Shown here piece by piece: positions 51,305-63,752 of a DNA stretch of 64,000 nt (within the stretch, counting starts at the first letter, position 1; each line of letters begins with the position of its first letter). The translations under genes were made by a program, and so were the position numbers. Source of the DNA: Holacanthus passer (taxonomy: Eukaryota > Chordata > Actinopteri > Pomacanthidae). The stretch spans positions 15,086,001 through 15,150,000 of the forward strand of contig JAFREQ010000011.1 of assembly GCA_025331565.1 (NCBI GenBank), in the 5' to 3' direction. The notes beneath the pieces were generated by a model. It did not search any database. It saw only the letters and a list, made by a program, of their open reading frames with translations, and was not told the origin of the DNA.

Positions 51305-51358
51305 CATTCCTCGAAACATTCCACAGGCTCCACCTACGAATATACTACAAGCATTCCA
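51304..51358 (+). promoter_or_regulatory. Cluster of three miR-1/miR-206 seed matches in the 3' UTR
   Basis: ACATTCC at 51304-51310 (7mer-m8), ACATTCCA at 51316-51323 (8mer) and CATTCCA at 51352-51358 (7mer-A1) match the seed of miR-1/206, UGGAAUG(U). Mammalian Pax7 is a known miR-1/206 target during muscle differentiation. Function in this species is inferred. Confidence 0.6.
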
Positions 51359-52273
51359 ACGCTTTCTGTTATGAGATTAAAAAGTACACAAGCTGTGCCA
51401 TTCACATGCACTCTGGAAAATCATATAATCCAGTCAGTTGTGAAAGGGCACAGGTAACACCGCTGATTGGCCCCCCTCTCTGGTTTGGACCAGAGCCCCC
51501 TCTAATCCTCCGCTTTGACGTACTCACTGAAATGTACAAAAAACAAGAAATTTTTTTTAAGAATAGTGGATATGAGACATTTGTGTAGCACTCATAGTTG
51601 ACTTTTGACACGATCCAGGACCAGCTGTTCCCTTGAGATGAGTGTGATTTTTTTTTTTTTTTCATTGGCATCAGTGTGATGATGATGTACACAGAAGTGT
51701 TCACTTTATCTCAAGACAGGGTTCAGTCCTCAGTCGCCTTTTAAAAATTGAAAACTGTACAGTAGCTGGAGCAGATTGTGTATTGTTTGTTTATAAAGAG
51801 TATGTTTTATACTAAAACAAAACTATGTTGCGTGGTAGGTAAGCGAGGGATCTGTGGAAGTAAATGTTTGATTTGAGTTTCCTTAACTGGCTTGTTTTCT
51901 GTTAGTTTTGTTTTAATTGTATTTAATTGGTTTACTTGTTTTGACCAAAAGTTTTGTTTCTGTTCCGGGCCCAGGTAAGAATGAATTTGTATAAATTAGT
52001 AAAATATAAATTCCATTAAAAATGTTCCAATTAAAAATTGTATAGAAGAGGATCAAACTGAGCTCAATGGAGAATGAAAGACTCCCTGGACCACAGGACC
52101 ACTGTATATTTGAAAGGTGGCTGGATGAAACATCTTCATGCTTCACAGCATTTTGTGGGTGTTTTTGACCACCTGAACTTACAGACTGACTATTAGTGCA
52201 GACTGGACCGTGGACCTGAACACACCTGAACTCCTGAGACTTCGGTGTGCGAGTCCACAAATGGTTCAGCACG

Positions 52274-52294
52274 TTGATGATGATGATGATGATG
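52274..52294. repeat. Short (GAT)n repeat in the 3' UTR
   Basis: About seven GAT/ATG units, continuing imperfectly as GAGGAAGCTGATGAAGA. Confidence 0.85.
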
Positions 52295-52522
52295 AGGAAG
52301 CTGATGAAGACAGCCTCTCTGCTCTGGGAAACTGAATCGAGTCACATTTGATTTGTGGACCAATAAGACTTCAGGAGAATAAGTCAAAGTAACACTGACT
52401 CCGCACTGAATCGCAGCAGCTCCAACTGCTCCGCTTAGACGCTTCACTCATGTGTATATTTTAAAAAGGAAGAATTTTAGAATCGTCTTTAGTGTATCAA
52501 ACCCATTTCTAACACTTGCGTC

Positions 52523-52528
52523 AATAAA
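52523..52528 (+). terminator. Candidate poly(A) signal AATAAA
   Basis: Canonical hexamer within gcgtcaataaacatttgg about 2.45 kb after the stop codon. Downstream GU-rich sequence is limited, so it may be a minor site or unused. Confidence 0.35.
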
Positions 52529-52773
52529 CATTTGGATATTTAAAGCATTCAACTCCTTATCCCCCCTCCCGTCTGTTTGACCCTTAACCAGTTTAGTTGC
52601 TTTCTGACATCTGTGCTTTGCTTTACTCCTTTTTCTGTTCCGCATGTGTGTATATTATCATGGTATAATTTATTCTGCTGTATGAAGTATTAGAGTAGTG
52701 GGAAACTTGTACTGGTATTTACTACCTTCAGCCTGTTGGTGTGTTTACTGTAACACTGGCGTAACTGTTATCA

Positions 52774-52779
52774 ATTAAA
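52774..52779 (+). terminator. pax7: Probable distal poly(A) signal ATTAAA of pax7
   Basis: The common variant hexamer is followed after about 20 nt by tttgtctcttttttttaaa and gtgtgtattg, which fit U- and GU-rich downstream elements. It is the best-formed 3' end signal after the last exon. Confidence 0.5.
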
Positions 52780-55700
52780 GATCCAAAACTGATTCTGCCA
52801 TTTGTCTCTTTTTTTTAAAGGTGTGTATTGATTGTTTTGCATGTTTTTTAAAACATAATCAGGGTTGATTCTAGTTATATTCATTCATGTGTATGTGTGT
52901 GTGTGTGCAGTGCAATTTGTGAATTAAGCGATTACAGAAAATTAAATGACAACAATTTTTATAATCGAGTGAACAAAAATGACAGAAATTCTCTGAGTTC
53001 AGCTTCTCACATGTGAGACTTTGCTGCATTTCAGTGTTGTATATCATTGTGAGCTGAAAATCTTTGAGTTTTGGACTGTTGCTCGGATGAAAAATGCAGA
53101 CATTACCTTGTGCTCTGGGAAATTTTGATGGGTATTATTTTGTATTTTCTGACTTTTACTAGAACTTAAATGTAATAAGTAATTTATAAAAAAAAAAAAA
53201 GATCATAAGTTAATAAGTAATGACAATAATTGTTGATTGTAGCCCTAGTGTGAAGTTTATGAGTGCACCTGAACACATGCAGTATACATGCAAACATAAG
53301 TGTGTAGTGTAGCAGTGACTGTCCTCCGTGTGTGTTCAAGTACATTAGAGGAGCTGGCGGGCCACCAGTGACTGTTCCATCGCTGGTGATGTGATTAGGG
53401 AGTGATGAGAGCTCAGACGTCCCAGACTCAGAGACACAGACAGAGAGCGTGTCTGGTTGCAGCTGTAGGAAGTCATTCATTCTGTCCACTCTCCCGCCGC
53501 TGGCCGGGGAATGTTGTCTGCAAATCTCTGTGGTATGGTGTGAATGCAGGGGAACTAACCGGTGTGGTATGGGAGCATCCGCTGTGCTTTATATTACACG
53601 TCAGAACAGTTGCGCTCATTCACTTTTTACCATCAGCACTGCTGGAGGTATGTCAAACACGCCTCAGGTCTGTTCATTCAGTCCTGACAGATTTCAAACA
53701 CATCTGAAACATGTTGGATGTGTCTGCAGTCACTGTAAAATGTCTGCACATAATCTTGTGTAAATTAGTAAAGAGAGAGAATCAAGCCAAGTCACGTCGT
53801 GAGAGATGTATTTACAATTTTATATACAGCAAAATAATAACCAATACTTTACTGTTGCAATTAAATGCAACTAATTAAAGGCATCACTAATCACAAGTAT
53901 TAACATCATTAATATCAAATTGTGTTGGGAGATAAATTTGATGCTAAATAAAGTAAGTGCTCATCTGAATAAACTTCTATTTAGGCTGCGTTATCATGAG
54001 GTAACTATCATTCATATTTCATACTTTGTTAAATATTTGGGAGATTTGAACAGCTCAGCGAGTATAAATAGACGCAGAATATTTAGTATTTAGATTTACA
54101 GATTCAAATCAGCCACAAACTGCAGCGTTATCGCCACATTACCATCATCAAGGCTCGGTTAAATTTGATGCAAATGGATATTCTCATCAGTGTCTAATTA
54201 CAAAACATACATTTGAAAAAAATATATATAATCTTGGGCTCAGGAGAAGCATGTCAATAAGGCAGGAATATGGTCAATTACTGAATTGATTCCAAAGCAA
54301 ATTTTCTATATGAGTTCACTCTGAGGAGACTTGAGTGGATCCTCTCAACATATTTAATATGCATTGTTAGGTGGCTCTTTGCCTGCTGTGTGTCATCCCT
54401 CATATATTCCTCTAAAAGTTTGTGTTCTGGTTGTCCAGATTAGACCTTTGCATGTGCTATGGTTGTCCCCTTTGCTCCAGCTCGTCTCCTGAGGTGCCGG
54501 CCCGAGAGTTTTGTCTCCCTCCAGTCTGCTGTCACTCAGACTGGACGAGGTGGCAGCTCAGGCAGTGGTGTGTGGGAGAGCTTTGTGACACTTCCCTCAT
54601 CTCCTCCTTTGATCCCCTAATTGATTGACTACAGGAGCAGAGGATAAACAGAGCCCACAAGAGCCGATTCCACTCGCCTCTCTGGAGTGGTTTAGATAAA
54701 GTGCAGAGGCTCTCCGTTCCTCCTCTCCTCTCTCTATATGGACATACGGCCATTGAAGGTGGCTCTGTGCCACGGTAGCTTAGCCGTGGGCTGTGTCCTC
54801 AGGCCCGGGGCTTGCGTACTGCCCCTGTGCATAACTGGCTGGCGGTAATGGGTTTGTTTAGATCACAGGGATGGAAATGAAACTCCTGAGCCTCGCTGTA
54901 GAGACCAGGAGGCCCCTATCGCTCAGGAGGCAGCGATAGAGAAGTCACAGCCTCAGCCTGGTCATACTCACTTTCAGATTGAGCCATGGAATAGAGGCTC
55001 TGATTCAGATCTAATTTAGGACCAGGCTCCTGAACCTGGCCATGCTGTGATAAATAACCCAGTGGTGAAGAGTCGGGACAGCCATGAAGAAGAAGAACAC
55101 AAACGAGCAGAGAGGGCCTTCGGTGGAAGAAAAACAGGCCAGAAACGTCTCCATTTTAAAGAAAATATGTGTTTGAAAACATGACTTTAGAATGATTTAT
55201 ACCAGATATGATAATTATATTCTAATTTTACAAATCTGTCTTCAGAAAGAGAGTTCAGAGCCGTGTGCAGGTATGCTAAGAAATGATTAAGAGATGCTCT
55301 GGGGGTCTTGGTTTTATTCTTTGAGATTATGTGTCACGGGGAGTAAAAAGCTCCCAGCTGTCGCCATGAAAGCACTTACAGTATAATAATCCTCCAAATC
55401 CTGTAATTATGCCAGCATACGCCGTGTACCTGAGCCTCAGCTTTGTGCTCGTCACCTCAAGGATCCCACTGACACAGACACAGACGCACAGCTTGGTGTG
55501 CATATATCTCCTACCAACTGTGTGTTTTGCATAGGGAGAAAATCTTATTTTCAGAACATTTTAGGTATTTTGAATTTCATGGTTACCCCTCTCAGGTATT
55601 ATAGATAGACAATCTGTCATGGATAACTAAAAAGCAAGAGCTCAAATGGGGTATTGTCATAGCTTAAAGTCAGAAACTGTGTCCCAATTAGAGAATATTT

Positions 55701-58538
55701 TACTTATATAGCAATTGATCAGTTTACCTTTAGTTTATGAGATATAACTTGATTTATTCATCCAATATTACAAATACAAGAGTGCACATACATGCATTAA
55801 TACACACACATTACTGCACACCTCCCTTAAAGCAGAATTAAAAAAAAACACAAAAGGAGAAGAAAAAAAGTCCAAGCAAAGTTGTAAATCTAAGAAATCG
55901 GAGCGAGATAAAAATCACTGTGAAGCCAAGCTTGATTTACATTTAAAATCTGAGCTGTGCTCTCAAACTAATTAATATTAATAACAAAAATGGAAATGAG
56001 TGCAGTGGCGGCCCTAAGTGAAGAACAAGCTGGGTGCATTCAGTCAGGAGATTCATATATAAGCCCTTTCTCAGGAGAGGTGGGCTCTAAACAGGCGTGA
56101 CGGCAGGGCATAGACCGCCATACACAGTGACAATTTTTCTAGATAATAGCCTATCACGCAGGATACAATTTAAATTAAAAAATGCAATTTTCACCTTGAA
56201 ATGAACAAATGATTACAGTTTCTATACAAATTAAGGCATCCAGGCTGTGCCTCAGTACTGTGCCAAGGCCATGAAACCTGACATAATTACCATGAAATAC
56301 ATTTTCAAATATTTGTATTTTGTCCATCGCTTTAAAACATGCCACTCTGCCTTCTGTGGGTTTGTGATCCACCTTCTGGGGGAAATACATAAAAAAGAGA
56401 GAAAATCATCAGAGATGAAAAGCTCTTCAACAGGAGAGATAAAAATGTGGAAAAAAACAACCTCCCATACACACAGTAAATCAGCGCAGCTCAGCACAGC
56501 GGCCCCCGGAGCTATCTCTAAAAGCCAAATTACTGCTCCTTATCTAAGGAATCATATCTACTAGTTATCTGCTCCTGAGATAGGCTCCTCTCTCTCTTGT
56601 GCCTTGTGCTCATCGCTAGAAATGCTATTTATTTGTGATTACAGACACCCTTTGAATAAAAGATGTTTGTGCTTGAGATCCAAAGTTTCGGCAGATTCTG
56701 AACTCCTCAGATTCTTCAGAGAGGAGAGTATTGAAGGCAGAACACCTTATTTGGGCAGGGCTGCTAGGGGTGGTCTGCTGCAGAGAGAGGGATGAAAGTG
56801 TAGCCGATGGGAAATATGAGACAAGACCTCAAACTTCTCTGACGCTTCATATCACACATGCTTTCGGAGGGGATTCATACTGAGATGAGGTGTCGAATTG
56901 ACTTTAAATGCAGAACCTCATGTTTGAAACACATGGAGACAGGAAGTTCTGGCATGTATTTTGTAGAAAGCTGCCAAAAGCTGCAAAGTTTGGAGTTTTG
57001 CTAGTTTCTCGACTCAGACAGATATCAGGGCCCCTAACTGTGAGGAAAAATACGAAAGCAAAACATAATGTTTTTAGCAAATAAATAGGGAGGTGAGCTA
57101 CTACAAACCACTTGTGTATTAACATGAGTAAGGGTGTTTTAAGATGAAAACAAACAAGGCGTGTCCAAATACTGAATATGACCTTGAATAAATAAACACA
57201 AATTTTCATTGCAATATTCAAATTTTTCTTATGTCCATTTCAGTCAAATAGAGGCCCAGACAGTGAGGATTTTGCAGGGGTATAAAGATGTTCACCTCAG
57301 CACGAAAAGCATAATCTGAACACCATCTACTCTCATGTTTATTCTTAAAATGTCCTTTCAAAGAATTTATAAATAGATGGAGTGAAAAAATGACTTCTGA
57401 CGCAAAAAATTCTCAACCCACTAACAGATTCTCAAAGTTTTTTTGAGCAAAGGAACTTTTTAAAGACTCGCTAAAATGGACGACTTGTTAAGATGATTGT
57501 GTTTTTTCAAGCACCTCCTTTCTCCTTCCATTTCTTACCTTCCTTCTCTTTCCCTCCATCTGTTGAAGTCCCTCAGCCAGAGAGGCGCACATCAGATTTC
57601 AATAGTTGACCTCTTAATGCTGAGGTCAGTGCTGCACCGGCAGCGATTTCACACTCAAGATGAAAGGGAAATGAACACTGTGGATGCTGGGGGTGACAGG
57701 GGCCCTGACCACGCCAGCCATTGCCACTCTAACCGCTTCACTGCACCAGACTGGGATCTGAGAGCAGCCGAGGAGGAGGTGCTAAGATTGAGGTTTGCCA
57801 CTTGCATTACGATGGTCACAAAGTCACTGACCTAAGACAGACATGCACTGATTGGTTTTCAGTGATGTCAAGACTCTGATAAAAGCTACTTGTACTATTG
57901 ATTTCAGATGCAGCGCGGGGAAAAAGAGACACTAACGGACGAGCGTCGAGCAGCTCTGCAGGTATCGGCGGGTCTGGAGAGCCGAGATCCCGCGCGACTC
58001 CACCGAGGCTCCCCGCGAACCTCCACAAGCTACTGAACCCTGACAGATTTTTCTTTTCCACTCAATGAGCAAGGGCCATCTTAAAAGTCTCCTGATGCTT
58101 AGTGTCAGACTCCCGGCCTGCCTGCCCAGTTACAAGCCCTCGTTACTGGTGCATTTCTCTGAGGCCATTATTGAATGAACACTGAGACAAGGCTAGCAGT
58201 GAATGGACAGTTTGGTTACACCGCCGTGAGGCTTGAGCTCCTCAGAGTAATGTACCGCTTAAGTACCTGTCAGCTTTATAAAGGAGGGAGTAGACTGTGT
58301 AAATGTGTGTGTAAATAGAGTGTCAGATCAGGACCCCAGGGAGCGGAGGTGGGGAGCGTGCATGTGTGTGTGTGCATGTGTGTGTACGCTCTTTTGTTCA
58401 CTGATGCATATGTGAGTACATGCGTGTGTGTGTGTTAGTGTGTGTGTGCATGTGAGTGTCACAATAATGATCATTTAACCCTCCTCAGCATTCCCCAGGG
58501 CTCCACGTTCCCCTTTTTCGACTTCATGGTGCTCCAGG

Positions 58539-58564
58539 CTCTCTCTCTCTCTCTCTCTCTCTCT
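58539..58564. repeat. (CT)n microsatellite
   Basis: About thirteen CT units downstream of pax7, preceded at 58356-58450 by an irregular TG-rich stretch. Confidence 0.92.
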
Positions 58565-61500
58565 ACCCCCTCTCTCTCCTCTCTGCCTCCTCTGTCTGCT
58601 CCTCACGGCTGGGCACAGTTGGGGAGCAGCTCCTTATTCATTCATGAGAGAAGCACCGGATAAATAAAAAGGTTCATTACTGTGCTAAAGTGTTACTAAT
58701 GACATGTACCTGCCACTGAGCACCTCCGAAAATCTAATGTGACACACTAGAATGGAAAATCTATTCTGCCGCACCAAGGCCTCCAATGGTGCTAGCACAT
58801 ACTCTATGGAAATTTTTCTCCGCTTGCCCTCCAATTGTGTCTCTCTAAAACCAATATTTACAATCCCATAGCCATTATGTCCTACTACGCCCTCTGCGCC
58901 TGCTGTTGCGACCTCCATATTAGCTGAAAATTGGACTTTGCAAACTTAGCAGGGGAGAAGAGACTCTTCTCACAGATGAGAGGGGGCAGCACCAGGGGAC
59001 TCAGCATGAGGCTCGCTCTCAACTCAATGCTGCCCCAACCCTAAAATGACAACACCCACCAAACGCCAAACAAAAACAGAGAAACACTCAACATGCTGCA
59101 TTCCATCATTCAGCCCGTCAAATAAAGTCAAATTCAAAGTGCGTGATAATCAAATGTTAATAAAACATTAACGGACTCTTAGAAAGACACCCGATGTCTG
59201 AGTTTTAACACTAAAAATGACTTTGTGTTGTTTCCCTTGAGATATAAGTTCTCCTTTACTTCTAAAATGTGTCACTTGATCGCATACGTTTAATGACTGA
59301 CTATACAAATGAGCACTTAAGTAGTACGAATGCTTTTGCAATTGTCTGATAAATAGCAAAGTGCAGGCTCAAAATGTACTTGATAGGAGAGAGACGGGAT
59401 GATGATATATCACCCACAGTAACAGCACCTCATGTCTTTGATTCATTACTACTGCTGTTTAAAGCAAAGCCACCAGTTTCTCTGATTCTCCAAATGTTTT
59501 ATTCTGTCACAATTGTATTTTATTTATTATTGCCATTTTGATATTTCTGTAGCACATAAAATCTACCATTTCATTTTTTTTTTCTGTAATTGCAGAATAT
59601 TTATGTGGTGAAAAAAAAATTGCTCTTTCAGTTGTCATAAAAATGAATGTACTTATTTACAAATCAGGTACCTGAAAAAACAAACCCGACGCAACAGAGG
59701 TGGTATGGAGTTGGTTTCCCAAACACTCTTTCAAACAGTCCTGTTATACCCAAAAGAACAAGGTTACAAATAGAGGTGGGTATGACTCTAGTCTGAACAA
59801 CTGGATCCAGCCTCCATTCATCATATCAAGTAACAGAGACAGTTTAATGTCTTCACAAATTTCTGACTCAACAGTCTCCGGAGAAGGTAAAAGGCCAGGG
59901 TCAGTTGTCCACGACAATGTAGAAATAAATACATTGCATAGGTAACAGTATTTTCTCTACCACAGGATGCAAATATTTGTAAGAGGAATAAACTACTGTA
60001 AATCCTGCTCAAGCAAAAGATTTGCTATTTTGGAGACTTTTCATTTCAATAACATTATTAAAAAATCAATCTAAACAGAACAGGACACTGTTTGAATTTA
60101 ACGTTTGACTTGAGTTCAATAATTGATATTGTACATGTTTTATAAAATACACTGAGTATATCAACTACACCCCCGGTACACCAGCTTATCTGCAAGCCAA
60201 CCAACAACTGACATGAAAACTGTCCTGAGAATATTGTAGCTGGATGGATGATAACTGTGTTGAACATTTGGTGTTACAGAGAAATTTATATGGTCAAGGT
60301 TTAATGCCAGTTTCTGATGCCATGCAAACAGATGTGAAATATAAAATGTGCTCATGTGCAATGGGCCGATTGACCGAGACCCACATGTGTATAAGGTTAC
60401 AGAAATATCTAAATGACAAACACTTACTTTTTACAACTAAATTCATTTGCATATAAAATGAAGTATGACCTGAATATCTCCAAATATTATTACATATTTT
60501 CCAGCTGTTTCTCATCTATCATATTATTTAACCCGTCCTCAGTAGCTCCACAGAAGCGTGAGTGTCAGTCGGTTGTGGGTTTTTTATTGAAGCCAGCTGT
60601 GCTTGTTGTCCTCCCTCCTGAGTTAAAAGACTTGTTGCATCTTTAAGAGCTCAGTATCTAATTGAATCATGGCTTCCATCAGTGTCTCAGCAGAGTCTTA
60701 AATGACTGTTTGCTCAACATGTCTGCCCATTTCCACTGATTAACTCGTACGAAGCCAAACGAAATGTTCTGCCTTGTTTGTCTTGTTACAGCCAAACCCT
60801 GCAGTCTTTCCACAGTCATAATGAATGTTTTTTAGACCAGGGCGAAACCACTGAAATGCAAAACAGAGAATTCATATGTATAATAAGTGTAATGTTATTA
60901 TATAGCATCTACATAATGCCTATGTAGCTACTCCTAAATATCAAACCCTGACAGAAAAGGAGATTTAATAAGATCTCGCTGTGGTGTGTCGAGATGTACA
61001 TAATCAAAATTCATTATTTCACACAATCCCCACCGTAAAATTGTATCACAAATGAACGGATCTCAAAAAGTGAAATAGTTCACCCCTTGAGTCTTTTTTG
61101 ACTAAAGATCATTCACTCTCATTCATGTTGAAAAGGAAAAACACCAGTGAGGATTTCACAAGCAGAACCTTGTCTTGTGCAAATTTTACAAATTCTCTTC
61201 TGCACATTGGTGAACTGGGGTCAGATCTGTTCAGTATGCACACAGGGAACATGTGCACACAGCTGCATGCGTTGGGTCAAAAGGTATCCGGCCTGTTGTG
61301 GTTGGACATGGTGCCGAAAAAAAGCAGCGAATGATGAAGAACAGGAACAATGTGAAACCAAATGTCTTCCAAAGCAGAACAGATTTAACATCATTGCACA
61401 AATCTGCCTGTGTTGTAGGACACTAATTAAATGGATTATTCAGATTATTTAACATTAGTGATGCATGGACATTTGGTCAAACTAAGGCTACATTCACAAA

Positions 61501-62759
61501 GGAAGCTTTATTTTTGTTAGATTTTTTGTTTGGTTGCTCATAGAATTTTTAGTAATGGCCAATATCAGATGGTCTGGAACCTGCATGTGCAAAAGAACAA
61601 TAGCTATGTTGATGTTCATTTGTGAGCAGATGATAACGAGGATGAGAGAGAGAGCAGAGGTTTTAATTGTGCATTAACTGCTACTTCTGTATGAAAGCGT
61701 GTGTGGATGTGGAGCCATGAATTTGCACATAAACTTATAAATGACACTGTAAATTCGGCATTTGCTTTTGTCAGACAGTGTGACATCATATGGCATGTTA
61801 TTGTTCACACTGTTATGAAAAAAATAGATCTGAGTCACATACGAGCAAACAAATTTGATTTGGGCCACTTTTGTCTGCAGTCTGAATAAAGTGTCCAGCA
61901 GAAGGAAATGGAAACAGAAAATCAAAACCGGTCCGAATGTCTGAACTCTCTTTTATTAGAAGAACAAACTTTAAGTTTGAATCAACATTTAGGTCAAAAA
62001 GAGAAAGTGACGATTTTGCAGAATCTTTCTTCAATCAGGTAATAAAGCAAAAACAGGTTGCATGCATGTTTGTGGATTCTGTCTAGTCTTGTTTTACACT
62101 CAAAATATGTGTTATGTGCTTACTAACAGCAGAAATTCAAAGATCATTAGTCTCCTGATAAATCACTGTATGGGTTAAAAGGTGGTCTTGTTATATCACA
62201 AACCTTGTGACAGCCCTTGTGGGTTAATTATCTGCCCTCCCAATGCTTCCTAAGGGTCCTATAAACCACATTAGCCACTCAGCCAGGCAGATCATTTATA
62301 TGAGGGGCCTCCTCCTCCGAACATCACTTCACCAACCCACCAAAGCAGCTTCATCCAGGATTTGACACAGCTGTATATATTGAAATATGACGATTTCATT
62401 ATGATGTGGCCTCCCCGCATGAAATCTGTGTATACCGGAGTCTGTATTTGTTTGTGCTTTATTTTTTGGTCAATTTCCAACACGAGACAGCTTTGTCATT
62501 TATGTCTTCATATTCTGAAAAAAAAAATCTAAAATTAGGGCTTGATTGAGCATACTGTGTCTGTTTGAAAAGCCGGCTCAGTTCCTTATTCAGCAACCTG
62601 CTCGGGCCGTGATTGACTTTTCCCTCAGCGCCCCTCCAGCAGATGAAGGAACAGAGCTTAAACCTGTTACTGTCAGCTTCTCACCTGGATCATAAGAACT
62701 CCTGCTCGGAGCATGCAAACCAATATCCTCCTATTCTTTGCTCAGCCGCCCAGGATTCA

Positions 62760-63060
62760 CAGCAATAGCTTTTCACAAAGAGCAGGGCAGAGCGCAGTCT
62801 GTGTTATCTTATTGAGTTACCTGTAGCTAAGCTCTGAGCGAGCACACACAATGGCAGCCAGTTAATGACAGCGCAGGGCCTAACCCCTTGTCCCCGGCCT
62901 TTCCCTGAGCCTCATTTCCGCGCGGTGGCTGCCATTTCACAGCTGTTAGCCACAGACTCTCTTTGTCATGATTAAGGACAAATTAATAGATGCCTCCTGG
63001 TAATCAGCTTTCATTAGGGCTGTCAAACCGTCAGTGGCGTTCGCTCAGCGCGCTGGACAC
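62760..63060. promoter_or_regulatory. Candidate downstream regulatory element
   Basis: Low-repeat, CpG-containing block about 10 kb past pax7 with CAGTTAATGACAGCG, GACAAATTAATAGATG, GGTAATCAGC and TGTCATGATTAAGGAC. It looks like a developmental conserved element. Which gene it would serve is unknown. Confidence 0.28.
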
Positions 63061-63595
63061 GGGATGATCACCTCCCAGTTGAGAGACACTGCAGCTGGCT
63101 GTGTGCGGCTGTGGTACTGCCTCTCAGCTGCTGTATTTGTGTGCTTGGTGTGGCTAAAGTGTGGGTAACCAGTGCATTAGCACGCTCCTTCGTGGCACAA
63201 GTGCTTGTAGTTGGTGCATTAACAGTGCTCCGTGTGGAGCTGCAAGATGGAGGTCATCGTGGGAATGACATAAAGAGTAGTCTTTCTGCTGGGTGTAATT
63301 GGCCCCAGCATGCTGAAAATGGACTGTGAAATGTAAGGGGGGGTCAAATAATTGATTTTCCCCCGAATGCAGAATCCAGGGCAGGGCTGTTTAGTGAGTA
63401 ATTTACAAGAGCAGTTCAGCCCAGGCTGACTGGCATATCTGTTGAAAGTTCCCAGGGGCACAGGAAGAGATAACACACACCTGAGACCCTGGAGCAGATG
63501 GACAGCAGTCACTGTGCTACTCAGAGGGCAGAGAGGATCCACATCAAACTTACTTCCACACATCTATGTATGCAGAGGGGATGGAAGTGCACATA

Positions 63596-63719
63596 TACAC
63601 ATGCGCACACACGCACACACACACACACTCTGAGGATGATGGACACATGGCTATTGTATGTAGAAATAGACTCTCTCCTCTCACTCGGTCCGTCTCTCTT
63701 TCTCTGTCTGTCCGTCTCT

Positions 63720-63751
<32 letters not shown>

Positions 63752-63752
63752 G
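63596..63752. repeat. CA-rich and CT-rich microsatellite pair
   Basis: A CA run at about 63598-63629, then a CT-rich tract at about 63690-63752 with several interruptions. Open frames on both strands here are repeat artefacts. Confidence 0.85.

Larger units (their letters stand above)
6761..52795 (+). other. pax7: pax7 gene, complete (transcription unit, ends inferred)
   Basis: Nine coding exons splice in frame into 1,509 nt including the stop, or 502 residues (Gln+ form, counted from the first ATG). Domain order is N-terminus 1-33, paired domain about 34-161, octapeptide 185-192, homeodomain 216-275, Ser/Pro/Tyr-rich transactivation region about 280-465, and OAR tail about 478-495. Pax7 is a nuclear transcription factor of muscle progenitors, dorsal neural tube and neural crest/pigment lineages (family knowledge). 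Pax3 is excluded because the linker reads FGKKDDEDD and ILGDK, the post-homeodomain segment reads LAAFNHLLPGG, and the tail is the Pax7 OAR form. All introns are GT-AG, with lengths 1122, 656, 406, 18626, 7683, 387, 11289 and 1203 bp. The transcript ends are inferred from promoter and poly(A) motifs. The a or b paralogue is undetermined. Confidence 0.96.
50072..52795 (+). other. pax7: pax7 3' UTR (end inferred)
   Basis: Runs from the stop codon to the ATTAAA at 52774-52779, which has U- and GU-rich sequence just downstream, as expected at a cleavage site. Earlier candidate signals are AATAAA at 51299-51304, ATTAAA at 51376-51381 and AATAAA at 52523-52528. The UTR carries three miR-1/206 seed matches near 51.3 kb and one miR-133 seed match at 52357-52363. 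Open frames inside it show no recognisable protein. Confidence 0.6.

Noticed and set aside
51648..51662. T run in the 3' UTR as a reverse-inserted retrocopy tail
   Set aside because: It is short, and the flanks show no retrocopy body or duplication.
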